Below, piece after piece: positions 8,701 to 16,274 of a DNA stretch of 43,674 bases. The DNA lies in contig NZ_JPMI01000329.1 in the NCBI RefSeq assembly GCF_000733295.1, positions 1 to 43,674 of the forward strand. The letters are read 5' to 3'. Position 1 is the stretch's first letter, and every line of letters begins with the position of its first letter. Position numbers and translations under genes: made by a program. The notes under the pieces are model-generated. The model did no database searches. It saw only the letters and a program-made list of their open reading frames with translations, and was not told the origin of the DNA. Origin of the DNA: Archangium violaceum Cb vi76 (lineage in GTDB: Bacteria; Myxococcota; Myxococcia; Myxococcales; Myxococcaceae).

Positions 8701-9461
8701 GACAGGAGCACGGCCCGCGTCGCATGGGCGGGCCCTCCCAGGGAGAACAGCAGATCCACGGCGGGGTCCACGTTGGGCGTCTTGTCGTTGTAGCTCGCCC
8801 GGTGCTGCACGAAGGCCAGGAGGACGGCGTCCTCCTCGGGAGTTCCGATGGCCGGCTCGGCGCCCCCCATCCGCTCCGCGACGGCTGTCGTCTGTGCGGG
8901 GAAGTCGCCTTCCTGGGGCTTGCCCTGGCCCGCGTGCTTCGCGAAGGCCTCGACGGTCGAGGCCCAGGCCTTCTTCACGGAGCCGAGGGCGCGGACGGGA
9001 ACCGCGAGTCCCCCACGCCGCGGGTGCACCCGCCGCACGAGCGAGTCGCTCCAGGCGATGGGCTGCTGGGAGTCGGCGGGCGCCGGTGCCACCGGAGCGG
9101 GGGCGGGAGCGGGTGCCTCCTCCGAGGCGGGAGCGGGAGCTTGCGCGGAAGCGGTGGCTGTCTTCGCGGCGGCCTTCTTCCGGGCAGGCGCGGGAGTGCT
9201 CTGCTGCGCCTCGTCCGGAGCGGCGGCAGGGGAGGCCACCACGGTGTTGGTATCGCCGCCCACCTCCGTGTAGCCCTTCTTCTGCTTCTCGGCGATGAGC
9301 TTGTCGTGCTCGGCCTGGGCCTTCGCGGTGTTGGCGAAGGACTTCTGTTGGGTCTGACCGTTGGTGCCGATGCGGCCCCAGCGCACCGTGAACTCCGTGC
9401 CCTGGAGCTCGATCTCCCAGAACTTCTGCGAAGAGCCCTCGACGAACTCGAAACGCCGCAT
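5724..9461 (-). CDS. WGR domain and DUF4132 domain protein (MolR-like)
   Basis: This is a 1245-residue cytoplasmic protein with no signal peptide. Residues 1-70 are a WGR domain (MRRFEFVEGSSQKFWEIEL, then TVRWGRIGTNGQ), a nucleic-acid-binding module also found in PARPs. An Ala/Pro-rich linker (about 75-140) follows, then a long helical, HEAT-like middle. The C-terminal quarter is a DUF4132 domain with blocks such as MELAMCARRRWSAETF, FVEHPLLIHVVRRLVWGSY and TFRVAEDRTYADVNED. The same WGR plus DUF4132 architecture is known in Escherichia coli MolR/YehI-type proteins, whose biochemical role is unknown. Its stop codon lies only 5 bp from the IS1380 end, so the native terminator has been displaced. 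The C-terminus reads naturally, and I see no truncation. Confidence 0.85.
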   Translation of the reverse strand: MRRFEFVEGSSQKFWEIELQGTEFTVRWGRIGTNGQTQQKSFANTAKAQAEHDKLIAEKQKKGYTEVGGDTNTVVASPAAAPDEAQQSTPAPARKKAAAKTATASAQAPAPASEEAPAPAPAPVAPAPADSQQPIAWSDSLVRRVHPRRGGLAVPVRALGSVKKAWASTVEAFAKHAGQGKPQEGDFPAQTTAVAERMGGAEPAIGTPEEDAVLLAFVQHRASYNDKTPNVDPAVDLLFSLGGPAHATRAVLLSLAMHLEGAAPAFQARRGPSTEWYNSMSRGELYGLPRLRALLATQTDDTGYTAARDAAAALLDDATPEQRAGAAFLFPTEKAWVRAEAEAYNQQPDKQGDLFLCSISDRATVELVAPSIQGLYLLGGYYTRDYLPSLMDGVGLDTLVLLRNMATPQYSNAESRRAWAELVSVLDTDEAMTLLFDHLDKEVTPFALEAALRWPGRALRLLVPRAAQRGKEAEAQRTVLTTLVRRAPEAVNTELPGLSEEARKLVTSLQAMSAGPDVPEATPDQLPPVLARPPWKMGKPATLPVLADVTPPAIPDALMWREGEREAWSQEKSWEYGEQYSKYTPAQWEGIGKTLPPGNAKPRASFFAYAPEELALQHIVYFLPTQWGDEGWLPAIAAHLGLAALPSLRLAVNAKGGESFRLLLPFGASGLAPQVSEALAGSKKARPHARAWLLRHPEHATTGLLPVALGKQGKTKDAACAALRLLASNGHEATVLDVAGRVSPQAREATAQVLAFDPLQLFPQKLPKPPDFFTPVGLPRPLLADRSAKLPVAAVEALGMCLAISSLDEPYAGLAQVKAACEPASLARFAWGLFEAWMVAGAPSKEAWAFQALGHLGDDECARKLAPLIRAWPGEAAHARAVTGLDVLATLGTDVTLIYLNGIAEKVKFKGLQEKAREKIEQIAEARGLTRDELADRLVPDLGLDDNGSLPLDFGERTFTVGFDEQLKPFVKDATGARLKDLPKPTKKDDAEKSQAAEERWKALKKDAKAVSGMQVLRMELAMCARRRWSAETFRQFFVEHPLLIHVVRRLVWGSYTAEGKLAATFRVAEDRTYADVNEDTWTLPDDASVGIPHALELDAQTAGAWGQIFADYQLLQPFAQLGRPTYAPMAEERTGTELARVKGLKVPTGKVLGLETRGWRRGPPQDAGVVGWMEKHLGPEQMIELELDPGLYTGMLSESPEQTLGTVTVRKPNTWGKEGRYPLGTLDPILFSELVRDLEGLRPS

Positions 9462-9534
9462 GCCTCTCTACCCTCCGGAGGGGAGCGACAGTAGCGTGCT
9501 CCCGCTCCGGAAGTGGAGGCCGTTGTAACCGCCG

Positions 9535-10569
9535 TCAGTTGTTCAGAGCGCCCGCGAGGATCCACGAGCGGATGCGGATGAGCTGGCCGGGGTTGTTGTC
9601 GAAGTAGGCCGTGTTGCCCTGCGGCATCCTGCCACCGCAAGCGGTGCCGCTGATCTTCTTCACCAGCATGGAGTTGTCGGGCTCGTTCGGAACCACGCGC
9701 GTGGTTCCGCCGCAGCCAGCGGGATAGCCGCCGGTGCCCGCGGTGTTGACGAGCGAGGCGTGAGAGCTGCCCTCCAGCAGGTTCAAGCCCCCACGGCCGC
9801 TGCTGCTGTGGCAGCTCGTGCACTGCGCGTTCCAGATGGGTTGGATGTCCCGGGTGTACTCGGGGACGCCGACCTGCACGTCCAGCGTGCGCGTCACGGA
9901 GGCCGTCCCATCGGAGACGGTGACCTGGATGGTGTAGGTCGTGGCCGTGGAGATCTCGGGCGAGAGCCACTGCGTCTCGGAGGCGGTCGGGGCCGTGAAG
10001 GTGCCCTGGCCCGCCACGCTGGTGCTCCAGGCGTAGGTGAGCACATCCCCATCCGCGTCGGTCGCGCCGATGGAGAGGGTGACGTCACCCGCGATGGCTG
10101 GGGTGGTGACGCTGATGGCCTCGTCCACGGTGGGCGCGCGGTTGACGGTGGCCACGTTGGCCACCGCCACGTCCACCGTGGCCTGGGCCGAGCCTCCCTT
10201 TCCATCCGCCACCGTCACCTGCAGGGTGAAGGTCGTGTTGGTGGCGAGGGCGGGCGCCGTCCAGGTGCGGCTCGAGCCCGTCTCGCCGCTGAAGGTCCCC
10301 GCCGGAGTCTCCGGGGTCTGAGTCCAGGTATAGGTGAGCGCATCCCCATCCGGATCATTGGCGGTCACCGAGAGGCCGGTGTTCGTGCCCTCGTTGATGG
10401 AGGCCGGCGTGGCGAGCACCTGGGTGATGATGGGGGCGATGTTGGACGGCTGCGGATCCGGATCATCGAACCAGCCGCAGCCGGCGCCTCCCAGGCTCAG
10501 CAACGCTACCGCGTACAGCGACTTCTTCAGGGTCCGCCGGGACGGCGGGGTGGGTTGAAACGCGTGCAT
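9535..10569 (-). CDS. Lipoprotein with Ig/PKD-like repeats and a c-type cytochrome-like heme motif
   Basis: The 344-residue precursor has a signal peptide with a lipobox (LGGAGC, Cys near residue 32), so it is probably anchored to a membrane facing the periplasm or the outside. Two beta-sandwich repeats of the REJ/PKD/cadherin-like type follow (about 45-135 and 140-230), each with the marker NDPDGDALTYTWTQ or TDADGDVLTYAWS. The C-terminal 110 residues contain CTSCH, a c-type heme attachment motif. A Met in GGRMPQGN is a plausible distal ligand, and the spacing is normal for such lipoprotein cytochromes of myxobacteria. It could carry or sense redox equivalents at the cell surface; the substrate is unknown. 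It lies downstream of another lipoprotein gene on the same strand. Confidence 0.75.
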   Translation of the reverse strand: MHAFQPTPPSRRTLKKSLYAVALLSLGGAGCGWFDDPDPQPSNIAPIITQVLATPASINEGTNTGLSVTANDPDGDALTYTWTQTPETPAGTFSGETGSSRTWTAPALATNTTFTLQVTVADGKGGSAQATVDVAVANVATVNRAPTVDEAISVTTPAIAGDVTLSIGATDADGDVLTYAWSTSVAGQGTFTAPTASETQWLSPEISTATTYTIQVTVSDGTASVTRTLDVQVGVPEYTRDIQPIWNAQCTSCHSSSGRGGLNLLEGSSHASLVNTAGTGGYPAGCGGTTRVVPNEPDNSMLVKKISGTACGGRMPQGNTAYFDNNPGQLIRIRSWILAGALNN

Positions 10570-10585
10570 GAATCGTCCTCGTTCT

Positions 10586-10607
10586 CGGGCACCCCTCGGG
10601 GTGCCCG
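10586..10607 (-). terminator. Strong GC hairpin between two lipoprotein genes
   Basis: CGGGCACCCC and GGGGTGCCCG are perfect 10-bp arms with a 2-nt loop (in practice a 6-nt loop). It lies after the lipoprotein gene at 10649-11233 and 17 nt before the start of the next gene. There is no T-tract, so it may be a non-canonical terminator or a leader hairpin of the downstream gene. Confidence 0.5.
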
Positions 10608-10648
10608 GACTTTCGACTATTGCACGCTATTCCCACACGTCCGAGGGA

Positions 10649-11233
10649 TCAGCCCTGCGGCACCGACCAGCTCCCCGTCCACTCGGTGGGCTTGTCCGGG
10701 TGTAGCGAGGTGACCTTGTAGTTGCAGTGCTTCTCGCCGCTCGGATCCGGGCTGCGGATGGTGTAGAGCGGCGACAGGCGCGAGCCGCGCTCGGTGCCGG
10801 CGTACTGCACGTCGTACTCCTTGCTGGTGGTGCTCGTGCTGGTGGTCTCGCCGCGCTCGGTCTTGCGCGTCGTGGTGCACTGGGCCTCGAACTTCACCCG
10901 CCAGGTGCCCTTCTCGCCCACGCGCGGCACCTTGAGCTCGGCGCGCATCATGTACTCGCCCGGCGGCAGCTCCTCCGCGCTGGCGCCGAGGAACTCCTCG
11001 CAGTCGCGGCCCTGTCCCTTGCAGATGCCGATGCTCTGCTCGTTGTACGGCTGCACGCCCTCGCGCACATCCGAGAGCAACGGGCCCACCAGGCCCTGCT
11101 CGAAGGACGTGAGCCCCGCCGGGCTCCCCTGTGAAGCCGGAGACGTGGCGCAGTCCCCCGCGCCGGCCGTGCTCTCGCCCTTGCATGCGATGAGCGCACC
11201 CGCGGTGGCGATCAGGATGAATGATGTCCGCAT
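10649..11233 (-). CDS. Hypothetical lipoprotein
   Basis: The 194-residue precursor has a short signal peptide and lipobox (GALIAC, Cys at residue 17). The mature part has several Cys (CATSP, CKGQGRDCEEF, QCTTTRKTERGE, HCNYKV), which may form disulfides outside the cytoplasm. A Thr/Ser-rich stretch (TTSTSTTSKEYDV) lies in the middle. I recognise no family. The ATG at 11233 is directly followed by a good signal sequence and fixes the start. It is divergent from the methyltransferase at 11432 and probably sits in the same transcription direction as the cytochrome-like lipoprotein downstream, separated by a strong hairpin. Confidence 0.7.
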   Translation of the reverse strand: MRTSFILIATAGALIACKGESTAGAGDCATSPASQGSPAGLTSFEQGLVGPLLSDVREGVQPYNEQSIGICKGQGRDCEEFLGASAEELPPGEYMMRAELKVPRVGEKGTWRVKFEAQCTTTRKTERGETTSTSTTSKEYDVQYAGTERGSRLSPLYTIRSPDPSGEKHCNYKVTSLHPDKPTEWTGSWSVPQG

Positions 11234-11298
11234 TTATTCCCCCCTCGTGACGTCGTTGAATGCCGGACGCTCTTACACGATGGCACCCGGCACGGGCT

Positions 11299-11312
11299 GT
11301 GAAGGAATTCAC
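11299..11312. promoter_or_regulatory. Small palindrome in divergent intergenic region
   Basis: GTGAA-GGAA-TTCAC has perfect 5-bp arms and lies between the divergent lipoprotein (start 11233) and methyltransferase (start 11432) genes. The position fits an operator, but arms this short can occur by chance. Confidence 0.25.
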
Positions 11313-11431
11313 ACGCGCCCACGCGTACTCACGTACTGTGGTCGGCCACCCAGGAACCAGGCGGGGGGGCAGGGCCCACGTGCGGGGCTCCCTTCTTCCG
11401 CCAGGCACATCATCTCATCAGGAGAAATCGC

Positions 11432-12586
11432 ATGGACGCTCCAGCCTCGTTCCGTCTCAACCCGAAGGGTCCGGCCACCGCACGCTATGCCGCCGGCAAG
11501 GTCCCGATGACCACCCTCATCGAGGACTACATCCACGAGCGCCTCGACATCGAGGGGGACTTCCTCGCCTTCATCCGTAATCGGCACTCGGTGGCCGACT
11601 ACAAGTTCGTCGCGGACCACTTCAAGTTCCTGCTCACCAACTTCCTGCCCGAGGTGCTCATCCACTCGCAGGAGCAGGACCTCCGCATCGGCCGCGAGCA
11701 CTACGACCGGGGCAACGACTTCTTCGGCTGGTTCCTCGGGCCGAGGATGATCTACACGTCGGGCTTCTTCACCTCGCCCAACCAGACGTTGGAGCAGGCG
11801 CAGGATCAGAAGATGAAGCTGGTCTGCGACAAGCTGCAGCTGGAGAAGGGCGAGCGCTACCTCGACATCGGCTGTGGCTGGGGCACGCTGGTGGCGACGG
11901 CCGCCAGGGACTATGGAGTGGACGCGACGGGCATCACCATCGCCCAGAAGGGCGCCGCGTACGGCACGGAGCAGATCCAGCGCATGGGCGTGAGCGAGCG
12001 CGCCCGCATCCTCACGCTGGACTACCGCGACATCCCCCCCGGCCCGTACGACAAGATCTCCTGCCTGGAGATGGCCGAGCACGTGGGCGTGCGCAAGTTC
12101 CAGGACTTCATGAAGCAGGTGTACGGGATGCTCGCCGACGACGGGCTCTTCTACCTGCAGATCGCCGGGCTGCGCGCCAAGAAGGGGACCCTGGGCTTCC
12201 ATTTCGAGGACCTGGTGTGGGGCCTCTTCATGAACAAGTACATCTTCCCGGGCGCTGACGCCTCCATGCCGCTCTCCTTCGTGGTGAGCAACCTGGAGAC
12301 GGCGGGCTTCGAGATCCACAGCGTGGAGAACGTGGGCATCCACTACTCGCTCACCATCTCGCGCTGGTACGACAACTGGATGGCCAACCGCGCCGACGTC
12401 GTGAAGACCTACGGCGAGTGGTGGTTCCGCCTCTGGCAGATGTTCCTCGGCTGGTCCGTGGAGATCGCCGCCCAGGGCGCGTCCACCTGCTTCCAGATCG
12501 TCGCCAACAAGAACCTCGACGGCTTCAACCGCCTGCGGTGGATTGGCGCCACCAACCTGGGCGAGCGCGATCTGAAGTCCAGGTAG
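11432..12586 (+). CDS. Cyclopropane-fatty-acid-synthase-family SAM methyltransferase
   Basis: This 384-residue cytoplasmic protein uses S-adenosylmethionine to add a methyl or methylene group to acyl chains of membrane lipids. The SAM-binding motif YLDIGCGWGTLVATAA is at about residues 144-159. The family signature DRGNDFFGWFLGPRMIYTSG precedes it, and LEMAEHVGVRKF and HYSLTISRWYDNW follow. The segment MNKYIFPGADASMPL resembles the block found in fungal-type sphingolipid C9-methyltransferases more than in E. coli Cfa, so a sphingolipid or unusual lipid substrate is possible. That is an inference. The ATG at 11432 follows an AGGAGAAATCGC ribosome-binding site. The gene is convergent with the histidine kinase, with a shared hairpin terminator. 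Confidence 0.85.
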   Translation: MDAPASFRLNPKGPATARYAAGKVPMTTLIEDYIHERLDIEGDFLAFIRNRHSVADYKFVADHFKFLLTNFLPEVLIHSQEQDLRIGREHYDRGNDFFGWFLGPRMIYTSGFFTSPNQTLEQAQDQKMKLVCDKLQLEKGERYLDIGCGWGTLVATAARDYGVDATGITIAQKGAAYGTEQIQRMGVSERARILTLDYRDIPPGPYDKISCLEMAEHVGVRKFQDFMKQVYGMLADDGLFYLQIAGLRAKKGTLGFHFEDLVWGLFMNKYIFPGADASMPLSFVVSNLETAGFEIHSVENVGIHYSLTISRWYDNWMANRADVVKTYGEWWFRLWQMFLGWSVEIAAQGASTCFQIVANKNLDGFNRLRWIGATNLGERDLKSR

Positions 12587-12598
12587 GACCCGGACCGG

Positions 12599-12626
12599 GG
12601 ATCCCCTCCGTCAGAGGCGGGGATCC
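12599..12626. terminator. Bidirectional hairpin terminator
   Basis: GGATCCCC and GGGGATCC are perfect 8-bp arms with a 12-nt loop, between the convergent methyltransferase (stop 12586) and histidine kinase (stop 12611). The kinase stop codon lies in the loop. There is no long T-tract, as is common in very GC-rich genomes. Confidence 0.6.
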
Positions 12627-14536
12627 TCCGTCTGCATGGGCAGCTCGACGGTGAAGGTGGCGCCCTTGCCCTCGCCCTCGCTCTCACAGGAGAGGCTGCC
12701 GGCCATCTCGATGGCGGACAGCGCGCTGATGTGTAGCCCGAAGCCGTGGCCGTTCTTCTTGGTGGTGAAGCCTTGCGTGAAGAGGCGCGCCAGGTTCTCC
12801 GCGGGGATGCCCATGCCGTTGTCGGACACCTGGATGCGCAGCCGGTCGTCGGGCGCGGGCTCCACGCGGATGGTGATGCGCTTGTCCGGCCTGCCACTGT
12901 CCCTCAACGCGTGCCGCGCGTTGCTCAGCAGGTTGAGGATGATCTGCAGCAGCTTGTGCCTGTCCAGCAGGATGGGCGGCACGTCCGCGTACTCGCGGTG
13001 CACTTCAATCCCATGGCGGGAGAAGGAGACGGACTGCAGGCGCAGGGCGTCGTCGATGAGCCGTGTCACCGACATCAGCTCCACCATGCCGGCGAAGCGC
13101 GCGTGCTCCTGCTGCATGCTGACGATGGATTTGACGTGCTCGAGCCCCTCGGTGAGCGTCCGCTGCTCGTTCAGGAGCGCCTGCTGCTCCTCGGTGAACT
13201 GGTCCGCCAGGGCGCTGAGGTAGACCGGGAGCTGCCGGCCGCGCGGATCCGTGGCGAGGAAGGTGCTCAGGTCCGCGGAGTGCTCGCGCAGCAGCTCCGC
13301 GGAGCGCACCAGTCCGCTCACCCGCAGGTTGCGCAGGCGCTCGGTGACGAGGTTGGCCGAGACGTTGACGCTGTTGAGGGTGTTGCCCACGTTGTGCAGC
13401 AGGCCGGTGGCCACCTCGGCCATGCCCGCGTGGCGGGAGACGTCCAGCAGGCTGCGGTGCATCTCGCTGAGCTTGAGCTCCGCCTCCTTGCGCTCGGTCA
13501 TGTCCCGCCCGAAGAGGTTCACCCCCAGCGGCCGGCCATCCTCGCCGAAGACGGGGTTGTAGGAGATGTCGGTGACCCGTGTCCGGCCCTCGCTCACATA
13601 GGTGTCCTCGAGCCTCACGCGCTGCCCGCGGAACGCCTTCTCGAGGAGCTGCTGCAAGCCCAGCTGGTGTTCCGGGGGGGCGTGGGCGAGGAGGGGCTCA
13701 CCCGGCACCGGCTCGATTCCGTAGCGCTCGCGGAAGGCGCGCCGCATGGCCGAGTTGGCGATGATGAGCCGCCCCTCGGCGTCCACCGAGGACACCTCGT
13801 CATCGGTGTTCTCGATGAGGCTCTGCAGCTTGCGCTCGCTCTCGCGCAGGGTGCGCAGCGCCTGCTCGCGTGCCGCGTGGGCCTGGTTGCGCGCGGCCGT
13901 GTGCAGCCAGCTCACCGCCCAGATGCTCATCATGCAGATGGCGGCGCTGATATCCACGATCCACAGGTTGCCCTCGTGGATGGGCTCGGAGGCACGGGCG
14001 AGGAAGTGGATGGGATGGATGACGCCCACGAACAGGGCCAAGGGTACGGTGAGGATGAACCCCAGGCGCGCCCCCACCAGGTACACCGACATCGCGGGCA
14101 GGAGCATGCTCGCGGCGTGCGAGGCCGAGAAGGCCCGGGTGCTGTTGATGCAGGTGAACACGAACGCGGCGACGATGGTCGAGCAGACGATCAGCGCGGA
14201 GAGCTCGTGGGTGGCGCGCCGCCGCAGCAGCACCAGCGCGGCCGCGTTCATGGACAGGGAGAAGAGCCCGATCGTGGCGTGCATCACGGGCTGGGGGCTG
14301 ACGGGCAGGGCGAGCAGCACCATCCCATCGAGCAGCATCAAGCCCAGGGCGATGCAGACCAGCAGGCGGCAGCGGATCAGATCCTCCGGAGCGCTCCGGC
14401 GCAGGGGCTTCGACAGGAAGACGTCCAGCCGGGAGAGGATCCACCCCCCCAGCCGCTGATTCCAACGCCCCTGTCCATGGGGCCTCGGGGACTCCGCGGC
14501 TGACTGTCCCGCCTGGATGGTGGAAGTGCTCGACAT
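12611..14536 (-). CDS. Membrane sensor histidine kinase with PAS domain
   Basis: With the ATG at 14536 (MSSTSTIQAGQSAAESPRPH) the product is 641 residues. It has about five to six membrane segments (about residues 50-220, for example LLVCIALGLMLLDGMVLLAL), then a PAS domain (about 240-360, ESERKLQSLIENTDDEVSSV). The dimerisation helix has the phospho-acceptor His in GLLHNVGNTLNSVNV (about 390). The HATPase domain shows the N-box ILNLLSNARHAL, G1 VSDNGMGIP and G2 HGFGLHISALS. The His-Asn-Val-Gly-Asn context is typical of PAS-linked orphan kinases of myxobacteria. No response regulator gene is adjacent, so its partner lies elsewhere. An in-frame ATG at 14590 would add 18 residues, but neither start has a clear ribosome-binding site. 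Confidence 0.85.
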   Translation of the reverse strand: MSSTSTIQAGQSAAESPRPHGQGRWNQRLGGWILSRLDVFLSKPLRRSAPEDLIRCRLLVCIALGLMLLDGMVLLALPVSPQPVMHATIGLFSLSMNAAALVLLRRRATHELSALIVCSTIVAAFVFTCINSTRAFSASHAASMLLPAMSVYLVGARLGFILTVPLALFVGVIHPIHFLARASEPIHEGNLWIVDISAAICMMSIWAVSWLHTAARNQAHAAREQALRTLRESERKLQSLIENTDDEVSSVDAEGRLIIANSAMRRAFRERYGIEPVPGEPLLAHAPPEHQLGLQQLLEKAFRGQRVRLEDTYVSEGRTRVTDISYNPVFGEDGRPLGVNLFGRDMTERKEAELKLSEMHRSLLDVSRHAGMAEVATGLLHNVGNTLNSVNVSANLVTERLRNLRVSGLVRSAELLREHSADLSTFLATDPRGRQLPVYLSALADQFTEEQQALLNEQRTLTEGLEHVKSIVSMQQEHARFAGMVELMSVTRLIDDALRLQSVSFSRHGIEVHREYADVPPILLDRHKLLQIILNLLSNARHALRDSGRPDKRITIRVEPAPDDRLRIQVSDNGMGIPAENLARLFTQGFTTKKNGHGFGLHISALSAIEMAGSLSCESEGEGKGATFTVELPMQTEDPRL

Positions 14537-14789
14537 GTCGAAGGTGCGTTCCCAACGCCCGCGCCCCGCGGACGGCCTGGCCACAATCATACACCGTCAG
14601 CGTGAAGGCTCCGTGGCCCTGTTGCGGATGCTCCGGGGGGAGTGCCTGCCTGGAGCGCACCCGGGAGTGCTGCCGGGCGCGATCTGTTTCGGATCCAAAC
14701 CTCCGGGACAGGTGTTGCGTGCGAGAGACGCCCGCCTGCTCGATATTAGGGCGGTGATGGGGGGAGGTTGCCCGGGAGGGGCGTTGCAC

Positions 14790-15407
14790 ATGAGGCGTGA
14801 GACCGGCGCCGCCCCGGGAGAGGTCGGGGCCGAACTGGAGCTGGAGAGGAGACTGGGACTGGCGACACCAGCCGACTGTGTGCGCGGGATGTTCTTCCGC
14901 AGCGTGCTGGAGGTGATGTGGGCGCTGGGGGACGAGGCCTCCGTGGAGCACTGTGTCGAGGTGTGCGGGAGGCGCAAGTTCGCGGACTTCACGTGCTACC
15001 CGACGAGCGACTTCCTGCGGTTGTCGTGGACGGCGGCGCGGCTGCTGGGCAACGGGTACGGAGACTTCGCGGGGGCGATGCGGGCGCTGGGGCGCCGGGC
15101 CGCCACGGACTTCTTCGCCTCGGCCACGGGCAGGCCATTGCAGACGCTGCTCGCGGGTGAGCCGAGGAAGCTGTTGGACAGCCTCCCCATGGCGTACGCG
15201 GCGGCCTCGGCGAATGGCGGCCAGTGCGTGGTGGTCTGGTCGCATTCGGGCAGCGCCCTCGTGCGGCTGGAGCGGGACTTCCTTCCCCGTGCCTATGTGG
15301 AGGGCGCGCTGGTGGCGGCGCTCGAGGTGGTGGGCATGCGCGAGCCCCGGGTGTGGAGCCGGGTGCTGGGGCCGCTCTCCAGCGAGTATGTGTTGTCCTG
15401 GGGGTGA
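14790..15407 (+). CDS. DUF2378 (TIGR02265) family protein
   Basis: This 205-residue protein belongs to the paralogous family first described in Myxococcus xanthus. The recognisable core is YPTSDFLRLSWTAARLLGNG, then GAMRALGRRAATDFFASATG and LDSLPMAYAAAS. The family is about 190-210 residues long and of unknown function, and is expanded in myxobacteria, so it is the best lineage marker in this window. I chose the ATG at 14790 (MRRETGAAPGEVGAEL) because it follows a GGGAGGGG ribosome-binding site and gives the normal length. An open frame extends upstream to 14517 but lacks family similarity and runs into the kinase. It is divergent from the kinase, with about 250 bp between them. Confidence 0.75.
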   Translation: MRRETGAAPGEVGAELELERRLGLATPADCVRGMFFRSVLEVMWALGDEASVEHCVEVCGRRKFADFTCYPTSDFLRLSWTAARLLGNGYGDFAGAMRALGRRAATDFFASATGRPLQTLLAGEPRKLLDSLPMAYAAASANGGQCVVVWSHSGSALVRLERDFLPRAYVEGALVAALEVVGMREPRVWSRVLGPLSSEYVLSWG

Positions 15408-15435
15408 GCCGGGAGGCCGGGTGTAGGATGGGGCC

Positions 15436-16200
15436 ATGCGGCTCGCCATCCCCCAGGCTCCCCGACGTGTTCCCCTCTCGAAGGTGCCCGGTGCCATCGC
15501 CCGCTTGGTGCGTGGAGGGATGCTGGGACTGGTGTTGATGGCGGTGCCTGGCGCGGGCGCGAGGGCCCTGGACCGCTTCGTGGTGGAGGAGCTGGACTTC
15601 CTGTCACGCGCCCAGGAGCTGGAAGGCCAGTTGGCGGCGCTGACGCTGCCACCCCGGGGCGAGCGCGAAGGCGCCGAGGCCACGTTGGAGGTGCTCTACG
15701 CCGTGGACGAGGTGCGGTACTCGGCCAGCGGGGTGCGCACGGATGCCGAGTACGCCGAGGGCCTGGGACCGGGGGCTCGCGTCCTGCTGCTGGTGGATCC
15801 GCAGGTGCCGGACAAGCCCCGGGAGGCGAGGTACGTGCGTGCGCGAGCGGAGGCGCTCGGACTGGTGCCCTGGGGCCTGGGGCTCGGGGCGCTCGTGGGC
15901 GTGGGCCTCTTCGCGCGGGAGCTGCGGCGGACGCTGCGCGCGGAGCTGGAGCCGCTGCGCAAGGGCATGCTGGTGTGGCTGACCCCGGACGGCCCGCTGC
16001 CGGAGTCACGCCGGGAGGTGCTCTTCCCGGCCAGCTACTGGAAGCAGGACCAGAAGCACGCGGTGCGCGCGCGCCTGCGCTCCGGCCGGGCACCGGTGCG
16101 CAACGGAGACAAGGTGCTGGCTGCGGTGCTGTCCTCGCTGCCCGGCGAGGCCCGTGTCATCGACGAGGAGCTGGCACGGACTTTGGGGTGGGTCCGCTGA
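15436..16200 (+). CDS. Hypothetical membrane protein (DUF3592-like features)
   Basis: This 254-residue protein has a hydrophobic segment near residues 30-48 (GGMLGLVLMAVPGAGARAL), which may be a signal anchor, and a second near 140-158 (LGLVPWGLGLGALVGVGLFA). The part between (EVLYAVDEVRYSASGVRTDA, then GARVLLLVDPQVPDKPREAR) resembles the extracytoplasmic beta-rich region of DUF3592 proteins, where a V-x-x-DP-x-x-P pattern recurs. The C-terminal third is probably cytoplasmic. The function is unknown. It lies 28 bp after the DUF2378 gene and 74 bp before the amidase gene, all on one strand, so an operon is possible. Confidence 0.6.
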   Translation: MRLAIPQAPRRVPLSKVPGAIARLVRGGMLGLVLMAVPGAGARALDRFVVEELDFLSRAQELEGQLAALTLPPRGEREGAEATLEVLYAVDEVRYSASGVRTDAEYAEGLGPGARVLLLVDPQVPDKPREARYVRARAEALGLVPWGLGLGALVGVGLFARELRRTLRAELEPLRKGMLVWLTPDGPLPESRREVLFPASYWKQDQKHAVRARLRSGRAPVRNGDKVLAAVLSSLPGEARVIDEELARTLGWVR

Positions 16201-16274
16201 GGGGGCGAAAATTTGCGGGGGCAGGGGGGCCGTGACACACACCTGTAGCCCTCTCCGTCCTTGGAGGACCTACC

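Noticed and set aside
7365..9494. 709-residue open frame antisense to the WGR/DUF4132 gene
   Set aside because: It is repetitive, His/Gly/Arg-rich and has no domain; GC-rich third positions create long mirror frames opposite real genes.
12746..14503. 585-residue open frame antisense to the histidine kinase
   Set aside because: Mirror frame; the kinase carries H-, N-, G1- and G2-boxes.
14517..14789. N-terminal extension of the DUF2378 gene
   Set aside because: No ribosome-binding site, no family similarity, and it would overlap the divergent kinase start.
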